Translations under genes and position numbers: made by a program
NCBI GenBank assembly: GCA_002221725.1
Contig: NJFT01000001.1
Coordinates: forward strand, 310,001-374,000
Direction: 5' to 3'
Source of the DNA: Scedosporium boydii
Lineage: Eukaryota > Ascomycota > Sordariomycetes > Microascales > Microascaceae
DNA: 64,000 nt
Shown here: positions 45,679 to 55,086 of the stretch, in pieces
Numbering within the stretch: the first letter of the stretch is position 1
Layout: the number at the start of each line of letters is the position of its first letter
The notes under the pieces: model-generated
Told to the model about the DNA's origin: nothing
The model's input: only the letters and a program-made list of their open reading frames with translations
Databases searched by the model: none

Positions 45679-47607
45679 AACATTGAGCAGTAAAGTCATT
45701 TCAACACCGAAGGAAGGGGACCGGGGAGATGTAATCCATATTCTCTCCCCTTCCTTTAAACAAATATGGTAATTCATATAAAACTCATTGTTTTCCCTGT
45801 ACAGACGAGAGATGCCTTTGTTTATTGGTATGTTTGTTTTTTTCCTGTTTTTTCCAGCATTGGCGGGGGGGAGGGGTCTAGGTTAATGGCGAAGCGATCA
45901 CAAGCGTTTTGATCAAATGGAACGGTTGGACCGGCGGCTTTTCCCGTCGGGGGAAGCCTGGGCTTTTTTTGTACGATGTTTTTGTACGTGTAGGATATAG
46001 ATTTGATGAAGAGCCGTTGTCGGCGACGAAGCAAAGCTCCATGCAAGTTTCAATGATGGGTGGTGGCTTGGATCAAAGGGATGTGAACCTCTACGTGTGC
46101 CAGACGAAGCCTCGGGTTCATGCCAGTCGGGAATAGATATAACCAACACAAGACATCAGTCGGGTATTAATCCCACCTTGTGTGCCTGATGCAATCAATG
46201 GCATTCCCTCGACCCTCGCATGGCCCGTATATTCATCAATCGTGTCTCGGCAGCAACCATCACCATGTTCCAAATAAATCTTGGGGTCCGGATAGAAAAA
46301 AACCTAGGTCAAAGGACGAGATGATGTCAACAGGCACTTTAAACCAATTGTGGCGCCCAGCTAAGAGCACGGTTAGGTACTGAACTGGTGCGTATTAATC
46401 CCTGGTGACCAGCTGAGAGCATTTTCATGATGTATCCATGGGAAAAGAACGAATAATGGTGACACAATTGCATCTCCTAGCGCGAGGGAGGAGAGAGCCA
46501 ATGATCGGCTGGAAAGTACTGCGCTCTTGGGTTTTCTGTCTCTGCTCCGCTTCCCATGATAGAGTTCCTTGTAGATGGCTTGACTGCTCGACTCGTGCTT
46601 GTAGTTCTTTGCTTGAAAGGAGCTTAAGTAGGTAGTGGTGGCGCACTTTCATACTCTTGCAGTCCACTGGAAACAACGATTTCAGTCCAGTGTCTAGAGT
46701 ACAATCGATCAGTCGTACGTGTAAACTCAAATCCGGTACCCGCTGCCAGTAGAGTAGAAAATACAATAGTTCAATGCAAGAGTACCGGGACGGGACACCA
46801 GTTGATGCCGTCCCCCATGTCTCAAAGTCCCCTCGCCGCATTGAATCTTGTCAATGGTGGTGTTTGCTGAAGCCATTGTTCAACAGCTTGACCTTCAATA
46901 AGAGCGCTTCTTCCCCAAGTCCGTGTCTTCTTGTTCCTGTCATGTCTTCTTCGACAGATCGTCTGCTCCGTACAAAATAGCCGAGGAAGACGGGTCAGTG
47001 ACGATATTTTAGGTAGATGCGCGTCATGGTCGGGACCGGGTGATCCTGGAACAACCCCGCCGTCGTCTAAAGGGACCAGTCAAATAGACAAAGCTCGGTG
47101 ACATCATCGCACAGGCGCACCGCGCTGAGGAACACCAGAAACATCAGAAGCATGGGACGCAAAAAGCTCCCAACGGGGAAGATCCAAGCTGGAACGTGCA
47201 TATCACATCCGTGACGTGACTTATTGTCAGGAGAAAACAAAAGTAACCATGATGTATCGCCCGATGGTGTCGATCGGCGGCGAGGTACATTCGAGCATGC
47301 CATCTTCGTGATCGACCACAGGTCTCTAGTCTCTAGTCTCTACTGGGCAGAGAGAAAGAGAGAGGAACAGAGATACGGGCAGAACGGAATGTCCTTGCTA
47401 CTTCGAGCTCTCCACGTTGGTTTGCTTTTTGCTCCCTCTGTTCAGAGCCTCTCCCCACCTCTTCCCTTGACATAAAAGGCCCTTAGTTCCCCCTCTCGAA
47501 CTGACGTCTTCCCTCCATCCAATCTCCAAGTCTTGTCGTGCCTATCCATCGCAAGAAACTTGCAATCTTCATCACGCCCAACTCGAGCTTGACCCTTATC
47601 ATCCAAC
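45679..47607. other. Intergenic between NEM1 and the DUF1761-like gene
   Basis: This 1.9-kb stretch includes a 3x7-bp repeat (47322-47342) and C/T-rich sequence before the next start. No gene was recognised. Confidence 0.5.
47322..47342. repeat. Heptanucleotide tandem repeat, 3 copies
   Basis: Unit GTCTCTA repeated three times without mismatch, about 270 bp upstream of the next gene's start. Confidence 0.85.
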
Positions 47608-48325
47608 ATGTCTCTTCAATGTGAGTCGAATCCGGTTCTGATGAAAGCTGGCTTCAATTGGGGAAAGAAGGCGTTCTCAGACCCAATAATACCGACACCA
47701 ACCTCCCTCTTCGCAAATCCATCGTCAGATCATCCCCATCAGAGTTTCAACTAACACAAAAATCCCCCATTCCCAAGACTTCCCCGCCGTCAAGCCCTCG
47801 GCCATCGCCATCGGCACCGCCTTCAACCAAACCGTCGAGCTAGCCGTCCTCAGCCCTCTCTTCGGCCAGACCTACCAGCGCGCCAAGGCCGCCAACACCA
47901 AGGAAGAGTTCCTCCGATCCCGCGAGGCTTCTTCCGCCGCCGTCGCCTGGGGCACCACCCTCGTCGGCTCCGCCCTCCAGAGCTATGGCGTCGGTGCTCT
48001 GATCAACGCTACTGGAACCCTCACTTATAAGGGGGCTGCGTATCTTGGTGGTCTCATCTTCTTGGCTACATCTGCTCCTACTGTAAGTGGCCTTTCTGTT
48101 GCTAACTTTATATATATATACTTCCTCTTGAATTCAAGCGAAGACCAGCCTATTTATGCTGACCATCAATGCCTTTTTCACCCTTTTTAGTACATTACGC
48201 AAGTCTTGCAAGAGAAGCGTCCTCTCGATACAGTTGGTGTTAGCGTCGCCGCGAAGCTCGTCGAGACTGTTGGCCTGTCTGTATTCCTCACCTGGTGGGG
48301 AACTCGCAGCAACCCTTTTGACTAA
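47608..48325 (+). CDS. Small membrane protein, DUF1761-like
   Basis: Three exons: 47608-47620, 47778-48082 and 48191-48325, 150 residues. Exon 1 is only 13 nt (MSLQ plus one base); the second exon's acceptor follows a CTAAC branch point. The sequence runs FPAVKPSAIAIGTAFNQTVE, then an amphipathic part (FGQTYQRAKAANTKEEF), and hydrophobic segments AVAWGTTLVGSALQSYGVGAL, YLGGLIFLATSAP and AKLVETVGLSVFLTWWG. This pattern resembles fungal DUF1761 proteins, whose function is unknown. The very short first exon means the start should be treated with some care, but the frame and promoter-side C/T tract fit. Confidence 0.68.
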
Positions 48326-48884
48326 ATCCTGTTTTTCGTGTATAATTAAAAAAAGAACTGGCAACGGTCTGCCTCGCTCTCTGGTCGGAAGAGGCCATGT
48401 GTTCGTAATGTCGATATCTTTTGGAATTCCATTCATGTTCCAGTGTCCCCAATAAAGAGTTTATACATCCGCCAAGGAAGCCATTTCTTGGTCATTATCT
48501 TCCATCCTCGAGTGAAAATGTGTGGACTGAGAAACATGGTAGGCAAATTTGGAGTAATGCATGCAGGGGAATGGGAATACGATCGGTTCAGAAAAATGGC
48601 CCTTTTGATTGCGGTTTGAAACTATACCTGCCAGAAGAAAAAGCACTACCTTCAACGCCTTGTTCCCGCCCCAAGATTCGTTTTATATCACCTCCTGGCA
48701 TGCTGGGATATTACACAGGGTTTTCCCGAAAAGCGGTTTCGACGACAAATGACCCTCGCTCGTAATCCACACTCGACATCGGTGAACTTCAACCATATCC
48801 CCTTCAACGAGCAGCAAACCCCGAAGACCGAGACATCAAACACACCTTACACCCAACCACTCTCCCCGTTCCCCCCCTTTCTCC
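48326..48884. other. Convergent intergenic region
   Basis: A 559-bp stretch between the stop codons of the DUF1761-like gene and NHP2. No other feature was recognised. Confidence 0.6.
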
Positions 48885-49751
48885 TTACCAAAACGATTGC
48901 CTCTCCGTCTCCTTCTGCACCAACTTAACAAGACTCTGATAAGTATCAGAATACTTCTCCCCATCGTCCTCACCCTCATCCTTCTCATCCTTCTTCGCAG
49001 CAGCCGCCGCCGCCTTCTTCCTCGTCTCGGGATTCTCCATAATCATGACGACGCTGGTAGGCCTCTTCGTCTTGGCCGCGGCGCCGAGCTCGGCGCGCGA
49101 GGGCACGAAGATGTAGGGCACGTTGTGGTCCTCGCAGAGCACGGGGATGTGGGAGATGACGTCCATGGGGGAGATGTCGCCGGCGATGATGACGATGCCG
49201 GGGAAGGCGCGGTTCGTGGGCGAAGAGGCGGGGGATTTGCGGAGGGTCTTGACGACTTCTTTGACGCCACGCTTGAGGGCGTTGTTCTTGGCGGCTGTTG
49301 AGGTTGAAAAAAGAAAGTCAGTAAAAAGAAACGGGAAACGAGGGTGCAGATAAAAGTGCCGCGAGGGTGTTTGGATTTTCGAGAGTTTTGAAGGGAAAAA
49401 AGTGTTAGTAGAATTGGATTTACCTTTCCTCACGGTCTTGAGGACCTTCTTCATATTCTTCTCATCCGCAAGCGGCACAGCAAAAGGCACCATGGACAAA
49501 GGCGCAATCTTCTCAGCTACGACAACAGCTGTCGTGGTCTCCTCATCCACGTCCACGGCCATGACACCGCTGGCCAACGCCGACGCCGCCGCCTCAGCCT
49601 GCAGGTGCTCGTCGAGCGCCGCGGCAAGCTTGGCCTTCTTATCCTTCTTGTCCTTGCGGTCCTTCTTATCCTTTTTCACGCCTTCCTCGGCGCTCCGCTT
49701 CTTCTCCTTCTTCTCCTTCTTTTCTTTCTTGCTGGGGCGGTCGGCGGCCAT
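48885..49751 (-). CDS. NHP2: H/ACA ribonucleoprotein NHP2 (L7Ae family)
   Basis: Two exons, 49751-49424 and 49294-48885, 245 residues. The first 45 residues are almost entirely Lys/Glu/Asp/Arg (MAADRPSKKEKKEKKEKKR), then Ala-rich. The L7Ae domain starts near residue 83 and includes VLKTVRKAAKNNALKRGVKE across the junction, PGIVIIAGDISPMDVISHIP, CEDHNVPYIFVPSRAELG and AKTKRPTSVVMI. These blocks are characteristic of Nhp2, which binds H/ACA guide RNAs with Cbf5, Nop10 and Gar1 for pseudouridylation and rRNA processing in the nucleolus. The protein is longer than yeast Nhp2 (about 155 residues) because of the basic N-terminal extension and a Lys/Glu-rich insert near the C-terminus. Confidence 0.93.
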   Translation of the reverse strand: MAADRPSKKEKKEKKEKKRSAEEGVKKDKKDRKDKKDKKAKLAAALDEHLQAEAAASALASGVMAVDVDEETTTAVVVAEKIAPLSMVPFAVPLADEKNMKKVLKTVRKGKSNSTNTFFPSKLSKIQTPSRHFYLHPRFPFLFTDFLFSTSTAAKNNALKRGVKEVVKTLRKSPASSPTNRAFPGIVIIAGDISPMDVISHIPVLCEDHNVPYIFVPSRAELGAAAKTKRPTSVVMIMENPETRKKAAAAAAKKDEKDEGEDDGEKYSDTYQSLVKLVQKETERQSFW

Positions 49752-50446
49752 TGTGGGCGGTGTTGATGGGTTTGTGGCTGGGAGAGAGGTAGGGTCCGTA
49801 AAAAGTTCGAGAGAAAATTTCCCCCGAGAAAAGGAACTTGTCGAGGGTTTACGGTATCAATTGGGCACCCGGCGGGTTCGGGCTTGTCGTCGAGAAGGGA
49901 GTTTTGTTCCTTTGTCCTCCTTTACCACTGGGATCCTGGGATTATCGCATGGAGGGGAGCTTTTCTTTTTCGATTTTTTTGCCAGGATGATTTTTTTGAA
50001 AAAATTCCCAACCGCCCACACTCACCGCTCTGATTATGTAATACCATACTTTGCACTACTTTCACAAGGGCCTCACCACGAGTTGGACGGAGGGTATGGA
50101 TGTTGGTCGAGAATGCTAAGAGGAGAGTTTCGTGAGATAATTTAGGCCAGGAGAATATTTGGTCTCTTTTACTTTAGGTGGACATCTCTCAATGTCTGGG
50201 TGTTAATGTGCATTCAGTCGCAAGACCCTTGAAACCCTTCCTTCGAGATCCTAGAATACCGAGGAACATATTTGGCAGGCTCTGTCTGGTGAGTCAAGTG
50301 AATGATAGCGAAGCCATGTAAGTTTACGCCGCGAGAGTACAAGACATAGGATTCATCTATTGCGTTCGCCCCGTCTAAGGTACAGTTATACAGAACCACC
50401 TATATGGCACATCCTCCACCCATCCCCGATTAACACCTCAAAACAT
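49752..50446. other. Intergenic between NHP2 and QCR8 (both minus)
   Basis: This 695-bp stretch holds the NHP2 promoter and the QCR8 3' region, with T-rich tracts near 49965-50000. Nothing else was recognised. Confidence 0.6.
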
Positions 50447-51203
50447 TTATTCCTCCTCCTCACCACCAAACTCGGCATGGCCAGCCTTGGAGTTGAGATA
50501 ATGGTTCCTAAAACACAATGTTAGGAAAAAAAATTCCAATATGCGTAACAAGGATTCGATTCCCATGTCTCCAATGCATCATACCTCTTGTTCGCCCAGT
50601 CAAGGATGAGGTATCCGGCAACAAAAGGAGGAGCCCAGAAGAAGACCTGGCTGTAGAATCGCCTCCAGATGTTGAAGACGGCGTCGTGGGCAGTGTTGGC
50701 CAAGGGGTTCTGTCGGTTGGCAGAGAGACCGTAGGTAATGATACCCTTCTGGGGTTGACCACCTATTCAGACCAGTAAGCCGGTGTCCCGAGAAAATGTG
50801 AATTCTCCCTATATTCAAGATGTAGGATGCATTCGGTAGCCCTCGCTCGATAAAGCCATGTAAAGCCGTTCGTTACTCGGTCGTAGGCGCTGCATGAGGG
50901 GACCCTAGCGCCGCTCCGTGTCCCCGAACAGATCTCGCTTTCCTCCCAACACAGCGTTGACGATCCATTGAAACAGTCAACTTACCGAAGTGACCGAAGT
51001 GGCCAAAGTAGCTATAAAACGCAAAAGAATCGTTAGTATCAATTTCAACCTCCAATTGCTAGAGCAAGTTTTGGTCGGGTGATCTCGGGGTTTCGATCCC
51101 TCCCGCAAAAAAAAAAAAACACCATCAATTGGGCGACATACTGGCCGTATTTGCCGACGGGAATAGGCGCGCCGCCGCCGTTGAGCTTCGGAGTAGGCTG
51201 CAT
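50447..51203 (-). CDS. QCR8: Cytochrome bc1 complex subunit 8
   Basis: Four exons in transcription order: 51203-51142, 51011-50986, 50762-50585 and 50507-50447, 108 residues. The second exon is only 26 nt. Reassembly gives MQPTPKLNGGGAPIPVGKYG, HYFGHFGHFGGQPQKGIITY, then the membrane helix FYSQVFFWAPPFVAGYLILD and the end NKRNHYLNSKAGHAEFGG. This is the ubiquinone-binding 11-kDa subunit of complex III, whose single helix spans the inner membrane beside cytochrome b. The gene is divergent from PHB1 with a shared 406-bp promoter containing a CCAAT box 166 bp upstream of its start. Confidence 0.94.
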
Positions 51204-51609
51204 CTTGACGAAATCGTTTGGAACTCGATGCGGTCGCTGTCTGCGAAGGGAGTTGAAGTCGACTTGGGGGGTCTCGGAGGGTATAGCGGGAATATCAGGC
51301 GAGCTTTGGCAGGAGAGCAGAAATCAAAGAAACTTGTTCGCGAATCGGCGGGCATTGGATGAGCCGTGATTGGCTGAATTGGCTACGTAACTTAGTCAGC
51401 AGAAGCAGAGGTGCCCGTGACCCGAAAGCTCCGGAAATCTGGCGGAATTTGCCGATAGGACAGAGCAACGCCAGAGCTTTGAAAGCATTTGGGGATTTTG
51501 AATGTTCTGATTTTATCTACGACGACCTTCTGGAACCTGCGAACACAAGCCCGCTTCTCACCGTCCACCTTCACCCGAAATACCAATCCCCGGAATTTAA
51601 TACGACACA
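51204..51609. promoter_or_regulatory. Shared divergent promoter of QCR8 and PHB1
   Basis: A 406-bp region between the start codons of two inner-mitochondrial-membrane proteins. It contains the CCAAT box at 51367-51373. No other gene fits. Confidence 0.6.
51367..51373 (-). promoter_or_regulatory. CCAAT box between QCR8 and PHB1
   Basis: CCAATCA on the minus strand, 166 bp from the QCR8 start and 237 bp from the PHB1 start. Candidate HAP-complex site able to act on both genes. Confidence 0.55.
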
Positions 51610-52561
51610 ATGGCGCAGGCTCTCAACTTCGCCTACCGGATGGCCGTGCCCGCCGCCATTGGCGTGGCCTTCCTCCAGCAGTCCATGTACGATGTGCGAG
51701 GTGGATATCGAGCCGTCATCTTCGACAGGCTGGCGGGTGTGAAGGAATCCGTCATCAACGAGGGCACGCACTTCCTCGTGCCTTGGCTACAGAAGAGCAT
51801 CATCTTCGATGTGAGGACAAAGCCCAGGAACATTGCCACGACGACGGGTAGCAAGGATCTTCAGATGGTCAGCCTGACCTTGAGGGTTCTCCACAGACCT
51901 GATGTCAAGGCTCTTCCCAAGATCTACCAGGTATGTTTTAGCTGCGCCTCGAATTGCTACGTAGCTTTTATAAGCTTTCGAGCTGCACTATTATTTTTTT
52001 ATAATTTGGAAGAAAAGAAGGCCATCGAAGCTAACAAGCATCTCATAGAACCTCGGTCCTGACTACGATGAGCGCGTCCTCCCCTCCATCGGCAACGAAG
52101 TCCTCAAGGCCATCGTCGCCCAATTCGACGCCGCCGAGCTCATCACCCAACGAGAAGCCGTCTCCCAGCGCATCCGGACCGACCTGACCCGCCGCGCCTC
52201 CGAGTTCAACATCGCCCTCGAGGACGTCTCCATCACCCACATGACCTTCGGCCACGAGTTCACCAAGGCCGTCGAGCAGAAGCAGATCGCCCAGCAGGAC
52301 GCCGAGCGTGCCCGCTTCATCGTCGAGAAGGCCGAGCAGGAGCGTCAGGCCAACGTCATCCGCGCCGAGGGTGAGGCCGAGAGCGCCGATACCATTAGCA
52401 AGGCTATTGCCAAGGCCGGTGATGGGTTGATTCAGATTCGAAAGATTGAGGCGAGCAGGGAAATTGCGCAGACTTTGGCTTCGAATCCTAATGTTGCTTA
52501 CCTGCCTAGCGGGAAGCAGGGAGGCGGTAGCCAGCTGCTCCTCTCTGTTGGAAGGGCTTAA
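51610..52561 (+). CDS. PHB1: Prohibitin 1
   Basis: Two exons, 51610-51930 and 52049-52561, 277 residues. An N-terminal membrane segment ([19 protein letters not shown]) is followed by the SPFH domain: [75 protein letters not shown], and then a long coiled coil ([20 protein letters not shown]). The sequence is a close match to Phb1 rather than Phb2. Phb1 and Phb2 form large rings in the inner mitochondrial membrane that stabilise new respiratory subunits, cristae and m-AAA proteases. The gene shares its promoter region with QCR8. Confidence 0.96.
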
Positions 52562-52911
52562 GAAGGGGGTTGGGGGGAGAGGGGCAGAGGAGAGCTTTAC
52601 TGGAGACCGAAGGGGTTGTGAAAACGGTGTAACGATATGACTGTAGGCGAAAGCATTATCCGCTCCATGTGTAATTATACCCATTAATTGTATGGGAAAC
52701 CGGAAGGAAATACGGGAAATAAAGTCAATGAAGAGATCCAGGATTGAGCACTGTTGTGGTGTTTTTATTGTGAATAGAACAAACCATCGCTTATCCGTTT
52801 GTACCCATCATAAACCTTCATCTCGGTTTCGTCAATGCAGTGTCCCGTGCTGCCCCATCTCGATTTTACGGTACTTGTACAACGCAGCAGCACTAAACCC
52901 CATCACGAGTG
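52562..52911. other. Convergent intergenic region between PHB1 and REX3
   Basis: This 350-bp stretch lies between the PHB1 stop and the end of the duplicated REX3 3' module (52912). It holds the PHB1 3' region; no other feature was recognised. Confidence 0.6.
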
Positions 52912-53022
52912 CTACGAAGGGCGGGCTTGACTCTTCAAAGGAGGAGCAACGAACTTCCCCTCGATTCGCCTCCAGCCCTCAGCCTTCGCCTTCCTCCACT
53001 CCTCCACAAAATCACCCGTTAC
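52912..53022 (-). other. In-frame coding-like extension beyond the REX3 stop
   Basis: Directly after the REX3 TAG the same frame continues for 36 codons to a second TAG (52912-52914). It reads VTGDFVEEWRKAKAEGW, then RRIEGKFVAPPLKS. This resembles the final coding segment of REX3 itself (EEWDRMKLDGWSVVRGEIIS, then PP) with the same spacing: 9 of 22 positions are identical and most others are similar. It could be an alternative last exon joined by removing 53023-53097 (75 nt, starting GTCAAG and ending CCTTAG), a readthrough tail, or a decayed duplicate. No clear branch point is present in the 75-nt segment. Confidence 0.55.
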
Positions 53023-55086
53023 CTAAGGGGGCGATATAATCTCGCCACGGACAACGCTCCAGCCATCGAGCTTCATACGATCCCACTCCTCCTTGACCTT
53101 CAGCCTTGCCAGCGCCCCGGCCGCGCGGGCATCCTCGGCGCTGTCATGACCGCGGATGGAACCAGGCTCTTCAACCTGAATCTTCAAGTCGAGGTGGCGA
53201 TCAGCAAGGATCTTGAGACCCATCCGATAGGGTAACCCCTGCCTGTGGGGAAACAGTAGGACGGTGTCGACAAGGGTTGGGTGTATGACTCTGAGCGCGT
53301 TGAGGTCATTTTCGAGACCGTGTCCGATGAGTGGCGTTTCGGGGGAGATGAGAGAAAAGAAGAGCTGACGAGCAGCCTCGGGAGAGTCGACAATTTTGTA
53401 TTTGTGCTTGGTGGTAATATCTTCAGAAGGTGTAGGTTTAGTCGGTAAGGGGGGGTTCGATGGATCCAATCCAGAGTAGGACTCGGCTTCCACCATGTCC
53501 TCCGGCCAGATTCCCGAATATCTAGAATTGAGATCGAGAATTTCCCCCTTTGGTCTGACGAGGACATCGAGTAACACCTCGCCCGAAGGCCACGAAGTGG
53601 CAGTTACGCGGATCATCTCGAGACCGTAGACTGTGAAGCCCATCTCGCAGTCGAAGCAAACAGGATACTGGTGGGGATTGTCGTTTGCAGGAGTCTCGGC
53701 GAAGTTAGTTACGCTCGCAAGCATATTGGCGTCAGTGACCTTGAAGACATGGGTGTTACCCCTAGTACATCCGGCAGAGTCGCCAACAACTTCATTACAG
53801 CACCGGTATCGCCTAAGCTGCTTAGACTTATCGCCGGGCTGCCGCTCCTGAAAGTAAATCTTTCCGGGATGATGGACGCAGACGCCGCCCGAAGTAAGCG
53901 CGCCATCCTCTTCTCGCCGGCCGGGAAAAACTTGAAATCGTCTTTCGCATCGGCAACATTTCTCCCAGCCCTGCGCCGTCTCGGCTGCGGCGCGAGCTTT
54001 CTTGATATCCTCTTCTTTGGGAATAGAGGACACGTAACCGTGTTTGGACAGGTTGTCGATAGGGGTAAGTAGTCGATTGAGGATGAAGATTTCCTGCGTT
54101 GGCGTTAAGCCGGTCACAATTTCCTTTGCTCCCTTCGCCGGAACCCAGGCTGGCTTCTCTGTGCTCCTCTTCTCTTTGCACAGGTCCCACCACTTGTCAG
54201 CAGTCATGCGCTTATATTTCATGTATACATTGCGCATAGCCGTGGTATAAATCTCGGGCTTCTCTAAAGCTGCCTTTTCCTCCTCGTCGAGAGCCATGGT
54301 GACGGTTTCCTGGCTAGAGAGGGCTAGGGACGTGTTCTCCTTGCTCGAACTGCCATTTGGACTACCGGTCGCTCCATTTTCTGAACCGGCCTTGGTTACG
54401 GACAGAGAGGAATGCGACTTTTCTAACTTCTTGAGGTCGTCGTTGAGGCGGGCAATTTCGGTATGCACAAGTTTCAAGAGCTTCATTCGGGTTTCGAACT
54501 TTGCAGGCTGCGAACTGACCTTGCGAGGATTCAGCGATTCGACCTTGACAGGCTTCCGAGCTGGAGCTGGTGTAGAACCGGAACCAGGATTTGAGGTGAC
54601 AGATTTGGCAGAGCTTTTTTCAGGTGTTGGTTTGCTCTGGGGGCTTGCGAGGGCCTTGGGATTGTGCCCAGACTTATCTTGGCCAGGACTGCCTCCTTGC
54701 GTCGCGTGCTTCTTTTTCGCCAATGTCGGAGGCGAAATGGAACGGGTCAAGCTCTCAGGCTGGCCATGAGTCGGCTTCTTCAGGATGCCTCCCTTGGACA
54801 CAGGCTGGGATGGATCCGATGAGGCTTTCACAATATCCTCTCTCGCGTCACTGGCCCTGATACGCTTCTTTGGCAGTTCAGGATCGTTTTCGAGTTCGTC
54901 ATCTTTTCTTTTTCGTCCATTGGGATTCACGTCGTGTCCAGGATCTTCCAGGCTTGTCGCATCCCCGGCTACCGGAACGTCACTCGCAAGCTCTCTCGGG
55001 TGCTGGAAGAGACAGTCGGGAGTAGGGCACCCGTCTCCTTTGGGGCACGGGATGCGCTTAAGGCTAAGGAGGACGTTTAAATCCAT
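53023..55086 (-). CDS. REX3: RNA exonuclease 3 (DEDDh, REX family)
   Basis: Single exon as read, 687 residues. The N-terminus has a CCCH-type zinc-binding pattern (CPKGDGCPTPDCLFQH, residues 14-29). A long basic, Ser/Pro-rich disordered region follows, then a conserved helical block (TRMKLLKLVHTEIARL) and a Cys/His cluster (KCCRCERRF, CVHHPGK, RYRCCNE). The exonuclease domain carries DEDDh residues in FDCEMGFTVYG (about 482), GHGLENDLNALR (about 587) and HDSAEDARAAG (about 648). Yeast Rex3 trims the 3' end of RNase MRP RNA and also acts redundantly on other small RNAs. The C-terminal end EEWDRMKLDGWSVVRGE is followed, past the stop, by a second similar module, so the true C-terminus is uncertain. 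Confidence 0.9.
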   Translation of the reverse strand: MDLNVLLSLKRIPCPKGDGCPTPDCLFQHPRELASDVPVAGDATSLEDPGHDVNPNGRKRKDDELENDPELPKKRIRASDAREDIVKASSDPSQPVSKGGILKKPTHGQPESLTRSISPPTLAKKKHATQGGSPGQDKSGHNPKALASPQSKPTPEKSSAKSVTSNPGSGSTPAPARKPVKVESLNPRKVSSQPAKFETRMKLLKLVHTEIARLNDDLKKLEKSHSSLSVTKAGSENGATGSPNGSSSKENTSLALSSQETVTMALDEEEKAALEKPEIYTTAMRNVYMKYKRMTADKWWDLCKEKRSTEKPAWVPAKGAKEIVTGLTPTQEIFILNRLLTPIDNLSKHGYVSSIPKEEDIKKARAAAETAQGWEKCCRCERRFQVFPGRREEDGALTSGGVCVHHPGKIYFQERQPGDKSKQLRRYRCCNEVVGDSAGCTRGNTHVFKVTDANMLASVTNFAETPANDNPHQYPVCFDCEMGFTVYGLEMIRVTATSWPSGEVLLDVLVRPKGEILDLNSRYSGIWPEDMVEAESYSGLDPSNPPLPTKPTPSEDITTKHKYKIVDSPEAARQLFFSLISPETPLIGHGLENDLNALRVIHPTLVDTVLLFPHRQGLPYRMGLKILADRHLDLKIQVEEPGSIRGHDSAEDARAAGALARLKVKEEWDRMKLDGWSVVRGEIISPP

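Noticed and set aside
50545..50580. T-arm-like sequence (GGATTCGATTCCC)
   Set aside because: No matching acceptor stem, anticodon arm or A/B box pair was found, and it lies inside a QCR8 intron.
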